Source: Pycnopodia helianthoides
Lineage: Eukaryota; Echinodermata; Asteroidea; Forcipulatida; Asteriidae
Length of the DNA: 64,000 bases
Assembly: GCA_032158295.1 (NCBI GenBank)
Contig: CM063250.1
Location: 131,501-195,500, forward strand
Reading direction: 5' to 3'
The notes beneath the pieces were generated by a model, which did not search any database, was not told the origin of the DNA, and saw only the letters and a list, made by a program, of their open reading frames with translations. Below are positions 59,687 to 64,000 of this stretch, in pieces. Position numbers and translations under genes: made by a program. How positions within the stretch are numbered: position 1 is the stretch's first letter; every line of letters starts with the position of its first letter.

Positions 59687-59925
59687 GAACATCTGACGTC
59701 ACACTTCGAAGCTCATGAATTAATGATAGCAACCACTATAGAAGTAACCATTGACCTATGTACAATGCACTTTGTGTTATTCACACACTGTGTTATTCAC
59801 ACACTGTGACTCGCTTGCTGCCACAATGTATTATGGACCAACCAGAACGTAATAAAAGCTTCGGTGCATGCAAATCCAATGAAACTATCGGGTTTGTATA
59901 AATAAAGACTTTCTCCTTTAGACGG
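59687..59925. repeat. Dispersed repeat with CATCTGACGTCACACTTCG, copy 2
   Basis: Shares its left block with 39664 onward, then AATCCAATGAAAC and a TATAAATAAAGACTTTCTCC right end. Contains a short duplication of GTGTTATTCACACACT (about 59776-59809). Confidence 0.45.
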
Positions 59926-59977
59926 ATACCCAAAGTACCCAAAGTTTGGAGTAAACAACTCTACAGTATATTACTAT

Positions 59978-60122
59978 GAGATGCATTTATGTGAATTGTC
60001 GCATTATATTATCACGCGGTGAAATCTGGACTATTCCATTTCACTAGAAGCCGAGTGAAATGGAAAAGCCAGATTTCACCGGGTGATTATATTCTGTGGC
60101 AATGCACAAACGAAATGCATTC
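59978..60122. repeat. Long hairpin upstream of the kinase gene
   Basis: Arms pair around the loop at about 60044-60053: TCCATTTCACT with AGTGAAATGGA, CGGTGAAATCTGG with CCAGATTTCACCG, and further out ATTATAT-containing and GTGAATTG/CAATGCAC, ATGCATTT/AAATGCAT blocks. Total span about 145 bp. It may be a small MITE or could be transcribed as a fold-back RNA. It lies about 390 bp before the kinase start codon. Confidence 0.75.
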
Positions 60123-60452
60123 AATATCTGTTTTATACAACTCACACAGATCACTTCCGTTGGATTTTTTTCACAATAAACACAAAACACACACTCGTTT
60201 ACCCCACACTCTGAAAATTCTAGGGTGACTCCATGAAGACACCAACATTATCTGCCGTGACACGACCTTGCCTAATTGTTTGGACTGTAAGAGGCGGGGA
60301 ACGACGATGTGAAACGTCCAATAGTTATACATATTGGAAGGGCGCCGTCCAATATTAAATTTTTGAGCGTTGGAACAGAAATACATGGCAAAATAATGGG
60401 CGACATTTGACGCGTCTTCCACCAATCAAAAGACAAGGATTTGTGTGTGTGG

Positions 60453-60459
60453 TATATAA
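60453..60459 (+). promoter_or_regulatory. Possible TATA box of the repeat-kinase gene
   Basis: TATATAA, 60 bp before the ATG, would place a start near 60480 with a leader of about 30 nt. The same stretch also ends in a usable splice acceptor (TTTTAACTCAG at 60481-60491), so an upstream 5' UTR exon is an alternative. Confidence 0.35.
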
Positions 60460-60512
60460 TAAGCATTATTCTGTGTTCAATTTTAACTCAGGTTATACTT
60501 GAAAACACAACT

Positions 60513-62700
60513 ATGCCAAGAGGAAGCAGTTATGTTAACAATGCCCAGAACAGGAGTCTTGGGCGTGTTGGTGCCGCCATGGGCTCTATGCCAGTATCCA
60601 GGTCATCTTCTGGTAGTGGAGGATCAAGTTATTCCTCTAGCAGCTCCAGTGCCTACGTAGATAACTCCTACAACCGAAGCGTTGGTCGAGTTGGTGCTCC
60701 AATGGGCTCAATGCCCGTGTCTCGATCATCAGGTGCATCAGGTGCTTCAAGTGGTTCGAGCCAAAGCACCTACGTAGACAACTCCTACAACCGAAGCGTT
60801 GGTCGAGTTGGTGCTCCAAAGGGCTCAATGCCCGTGTCTCGATCTTCAGGTGCTTCAAGTGGCTCGAGTCACGATACCTACGTAGACAACGCCTACAACC
60901 GAAGCGTTGGTCGAGTTGGCGCCGCCTTGGGATCGATGTCTATATCCAAGACAAGTCAAGGCACTTATTCATCGGATGAAATTAAGAAATATGTGGATAA
61001 CCCCCTAAACAGGCGCCTCGGTCGTGTTGGAAAGCCTCTTGGGACCGCACCACATCACCGACCAGAGCCAACTGACCACTACTATAAGGACAACGCCATC
61101 AACCGAGATCTTGGTAGAGTGGGCAAAAAGGTCCCAAAGAGGGGCTCGCGCAAAAACAAGAAGACTGATCAGCCAACAGACTTCATGAAAGATTTACTCT
61201 TTCAACTCCGTTGCGATGACGTAAGTAGTTTTAAGCATAATGGCGTGGCACTCTGCGTGAGCTGCTTCTGATTTTCATTGTATATACAGGCACCTTAAAA
61301 ACGCGCATTGGTACCAAATGGGTGCCGTGTTTGTCAGATGCCGAGTTTAAAAAGTGCCGAGTTTGCTGGTGTCGAGTTTGCTAGGTGCTGATGTGACCGG
61401 TTATCGGCATTTCCCGCTTCAAGCTATGATTCACTTCATCGCTATGGAAAACAAAAATATTACACACAAAAATGATAATCACTTTTATTCAGCACTTTTG
61501 CCACCGGATTCATAGCGCTGACTATGAACTTTGTCCATAGGTCTGTTGAACCCTAACGTGCGCAAACCTTATTTGACCAACATTTATGTTATCGTGTTAT
61601 TGTTTTTGCCAACTTCTTTTTATTTCCTTTCCCCCTTTTTCACCCACTGTAAATTTAGTTCACATCTGTAATGTTTTGCTTTGCAGGAACCAGTCGATTA
61701 TGATTTCGGACCGGAGGTCTCGGACCAGGACAAAGAAAACATGATGGAAACAGTTCTCAATAATATCAGGCGTCAGCAAGAGGTAGAGCAATGGCAGGAG
61801 ACAAACCAAGGCAAACACGCTAAAACAGATGTCAAACTCTTCAAGTATGATGGCCCTATCATACCCTTTGAAGAGATTAGTCTGGGTAAGAAGATCGGTC
61901 ACGGAGGCTTTGGAGACGTATTCTTTGCAAAGTGGGCAGGTAGTGTAGTTGCTGTCAAGAAGCTCCGTGTTCAACGCGTGTCTCAAAAACGCCTGAGACA
62001 GTTCCAGGATGAAGTTAAAGTCCTCTGTCAATTAGATCATCCCTACATTGTAAAGTTTCTGGGTGCTTGTATTGTCACACCAAATCTGGCCATCGTGATA
62101 GAGTACATGCAGAAGAGTCTCTACGAGGCACTCCATGTTGAAGAAGTTGACTACTCCGACGCTGAGCAGTACCAGATAATCACAGGCATGGCGGATGGTT
62201 TGGATTATCTGCATCAGAAATCAGTGGCACATTGTGACATCAAGTCCACCAATATCCTGCTTGATATCCCTCAAGATGGTGTGGTACTTGCAAAGATCTC
62301 CGACTTCGGTCTCAGCATGATGAAGAATGAAACAGAGACATCGCAGTCTGTGGCGAAGGTTGTTCAGGGTGTCGGCACACCAAAATACTCCGCTCCTGAG
62401 GTCTTGGCCGGTTCTGAGTTAGACCAAGTCGCCATGTGTAAGGCTGATGTCTACTCCATGTCTGTGGTGGCTTGGGAAGTCATCTGTCAAGAGGAGCCGT
62501 TCTCTGGGTTGACTATTCATCAGCTGCAGCGTCGTGTGATGGGTGGCGAAGGTGAAGTGGAGCTGAAGATTCCCGATGACATCAATATTTCAGCAGGTTT
62601 GCTGAGTCTTCTGAAGGAGTGCTGGAGCAGAAATACCAACAAGCGGCCCTCAGCAGGAGATTTCAAGAAACGTGCGGCCAGGTGTGGAGGAATCCAATAA
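60513..62700 (+). CDS. TKL-type kinase with six N-terminal GRVG repeats, two exons
   Basis: Exons 60513-61220 and 61687-62700, phase 0, GTAAGT/TTGCAG; 573 aa. Residues 7-204 hold six repeats of Y-x-D/N-N-x2-N-R-x-L/V-G-R-V-G (GRVG at 17, 58, 97, 133, 170, 201), joined by Ser/Gly-rich linkers and followed by a basic stretch (205-217). I do not recognise this repeat as a named domain. The kinase domain (about 300-569) has G-H-G-G-F-G at 307-312, V-A-V-K with Lys327, Glu345 in helix C, H-C-D-I-K-S-T-N with Asp420 and Asn425, D-F-G at 442-444 and A-P-E at 472-474, so all catalytic residues are present. Arg of H-R-D is Cys, making it a non-RD kinase. Overall wording is closest to RIPK/MLK-like tyrosine-kinase-like Ser/Thr kinases. 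No transmembrane segment. ATG 60513 is the first in the exon and sits right before repeat one. Substrate and pathway unknown. Confidence 0.88.
61221..61686. other. Intron of the repeat-kinase gene
   Basis: 466 bp, GTAAGT...TTTGCAG. A pyrimidine-rich tract (about 61600-61640) precedes the acceptor. Around 61325-61395 the words TGCCGAGTTT and TGTCGAGTTT recur with a 16-20-bp spacing. If the intron were retained, the frame would close at 61271. Confidence 0.85.
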
Positions 62701-63357
62701 GAATAGCATAAAGTAATGATGAAGGTTCATTCAGTTGAGGAGAATGCTTGATAATGGGTAGAATAAGTTGGCAGCACCGTGGTTGACAATATTTCCTGAA
62801 TCAATCATTAGCCAAAAGATGCCGCCACTATATACGTAAATATTTCAAGGCCTATTATATACCAGGCCTATTATCATAATGATAACTTGTTTGTCGGGGG
62901 TGTTGGGGTGTTTGTTTGCTTGTTTTGTGTGTATTTGTACAACAAAAGTTAATACAGATTAATGATAAGACTACAGATCAAGGGGATAACAACTACGGTA
63001 CAAGTTGTGGTTAAAAAAAACCTTTCTGCAGTTGAGCACAAGGCAGCTCGTAACTGATGCAGTTTGGATTGGACATCCTTTATTCGTTTGTTCGTTTTGT
63101 TCCTTTCACAAAAGGCGCCAAATTGAATAAAAATAAATTGTATTTGTTGAGGTCAACGTTTGAGGGGTGTGCCAACCGGCGGCAGGGGTGGGATGGCCAT
63201 CTTCAGTTAATCACTGTGTTAAGTTGTTATTGTTTGAAGTGCATTTACCATGCAGATAAATAACATGTAGCAATGGTTCCACTCGCATGTACAAAAGTTT
63301 TAACATACTCCCGGAAATTTTCATGAATAAATAAATGGTTCATGAATAGTAAAAATG
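62701..63357. other. 3' flank of the repeat-kinase gene
   Basis: Probable 3' UTR. Candidate AATAAA signals at 63126-63131 and 63326-63331. No further gene recognised. Confidence 0.5.
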
Positions 63358-64000
63358 TCGTGTGGCCACTCGATGCAAAAATGCAAACTATTTGCAGTCG
63401 TCATTTTATCCTATCGTTCGATACTTTTTAAGGTAGTTTTCACTCATCTATAAAGAGTTTTGTTTTTAAATATATTTTTATATAATATTATGTATTTGAA
63501 ATAGTTTCAATGTACTACAACCACATATCCATTGAAGTTGCGCTGCTACATTGCCAGACATGTTTTATTGTTAGTTTAATTATTGTCTAAATCAGCAAGA
63601 AATATAAAGGTCATTGTTAATTTCAAAAACAATGGCAGGACTGATATACGATTGTTTTCGACCTGAAAGCTCAGTCAATATAAAGATCATGGCGGAATCG
63701 ATCCTCAGGATAAATTCACTTATTGCTTATTACGTTAACCGAAATGCCTTGTAGGAACGTGCGATAACAATCATTTTCGTGTGGCCGCTCGATGCAAAAA
63801 TGCAAACTATTTGCAGTCGTCGTTTTATCCTATCGTTCGATACTTTTTTATGGTAGTTTTCACTCATTTATAAAGAGTTTTGTTTTTAAATATATTTTTA
63901 TATGATTATGTATTTGAAATAATGTCAATGTACTATAACCACATATCCATTGAAGTTGCGCTGCTACATTGCCAGACATGTTTTATTGTTAGTTTAATTA
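63358..64000. repeat. 419-bp tandem repeat, cut by window end
   Basis: A first unit at 63358-63776 and a second starting at 63777 are nearly identical over the 224 bp visible; both begin TCGTGTGGCC and carry CTCGATGCAAAAATGCAAAC and TTGCGCTGCTACATTGCCAG. Differences are single substitutions and a small indel (TATAATATTATG versus TATGATTATG). The array may continue past the window. Confidence 0.93.

Noticed and set aside
60441..60512. Longer N-terminus of the kinase protein with a hydrophobic segment
   Set aside because: The extension has no ATG start, only a TTG, and overlaps a TATA-like box and a splice acceptor. ATG 60513 is preferred.

Overview
The window looks like nuclear DNA from an invertebrate deuterostome, most likely an echinoderm and perhaps a sea star. 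The evidence is AT-rich DNA, long GT-AG introns, metazoan-only genes (a Wnt ligand, a Golgi SNARE, family-31 glycosyltransferases), and abundant MITE-like palindromes and minisatellites. The species is inference. No bacterial operons, ribosome binding sites, CRISPR arrays, rRNA or convincing tRNA genes were seen.

Layout. (1) 1502-5800, + strand: a complete six-exon GOSR2/membrin gene (212 aa), a Qb-SNARE of ER-Golgi traffic. (2) 5801-22284: a 16.5-kb intergenic stretch with no supported gene, holding dispersed repeats, two copies of a ~380-bp TIR element, a ~0.8-kb 19-bp minisatellite and a 58-bp tandem array. (3) 22285-40866, + strand: a complete four-exon Wnt9-type gene (373 aa) with introns of 3.7, 12.4 and 1.4 kb, a TATA box and two upstream ORFs, one of which ends across the Wnt start codon. 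(4) 43910-45025 (-) and 47945-49243 (+): two intronless, head-to-head, paralogous GT31 beta-1,3-glycosyltransferase-like genes, each with an unusual extra hydrophobic C-terminus. (5) 49244-60452: 11 kb without a supported gene, containing nested MITEs and a 4.5-kb array of foldback units. (6) 60513-62700, + strand: a two-exon gene for a 573-aa TKL-type kinase with six Y-x-D-N...N-R...G-R-V-G repeats and an H-C-D ('non-RD') catalytic loop. (7) 62701-64000: 3' flank with a 419-bp tandem repeat cut by the window edge.

How the genes relate. GOSR2 next to Wnt9 echoes the vertebrate WNT3-WNT9B-GOSR2 neighbourhood, so this is probably ancient linkage and not an operon. GOSR2, Wnt9 and the two GT31 proteins all belong to or pass through the secretory pathway, but nothing in the sequence shows joint regulation. 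The parts most likely to be undescribed are the repeat-bearing non-RD kinase, the double-hydrophobic GT31 pair, and the upstream ORF overlapping the Wnt9 start codon. All exon boundaries were set by hand from splice consensus, reading phase and remembered family sequences; no alignment was run.
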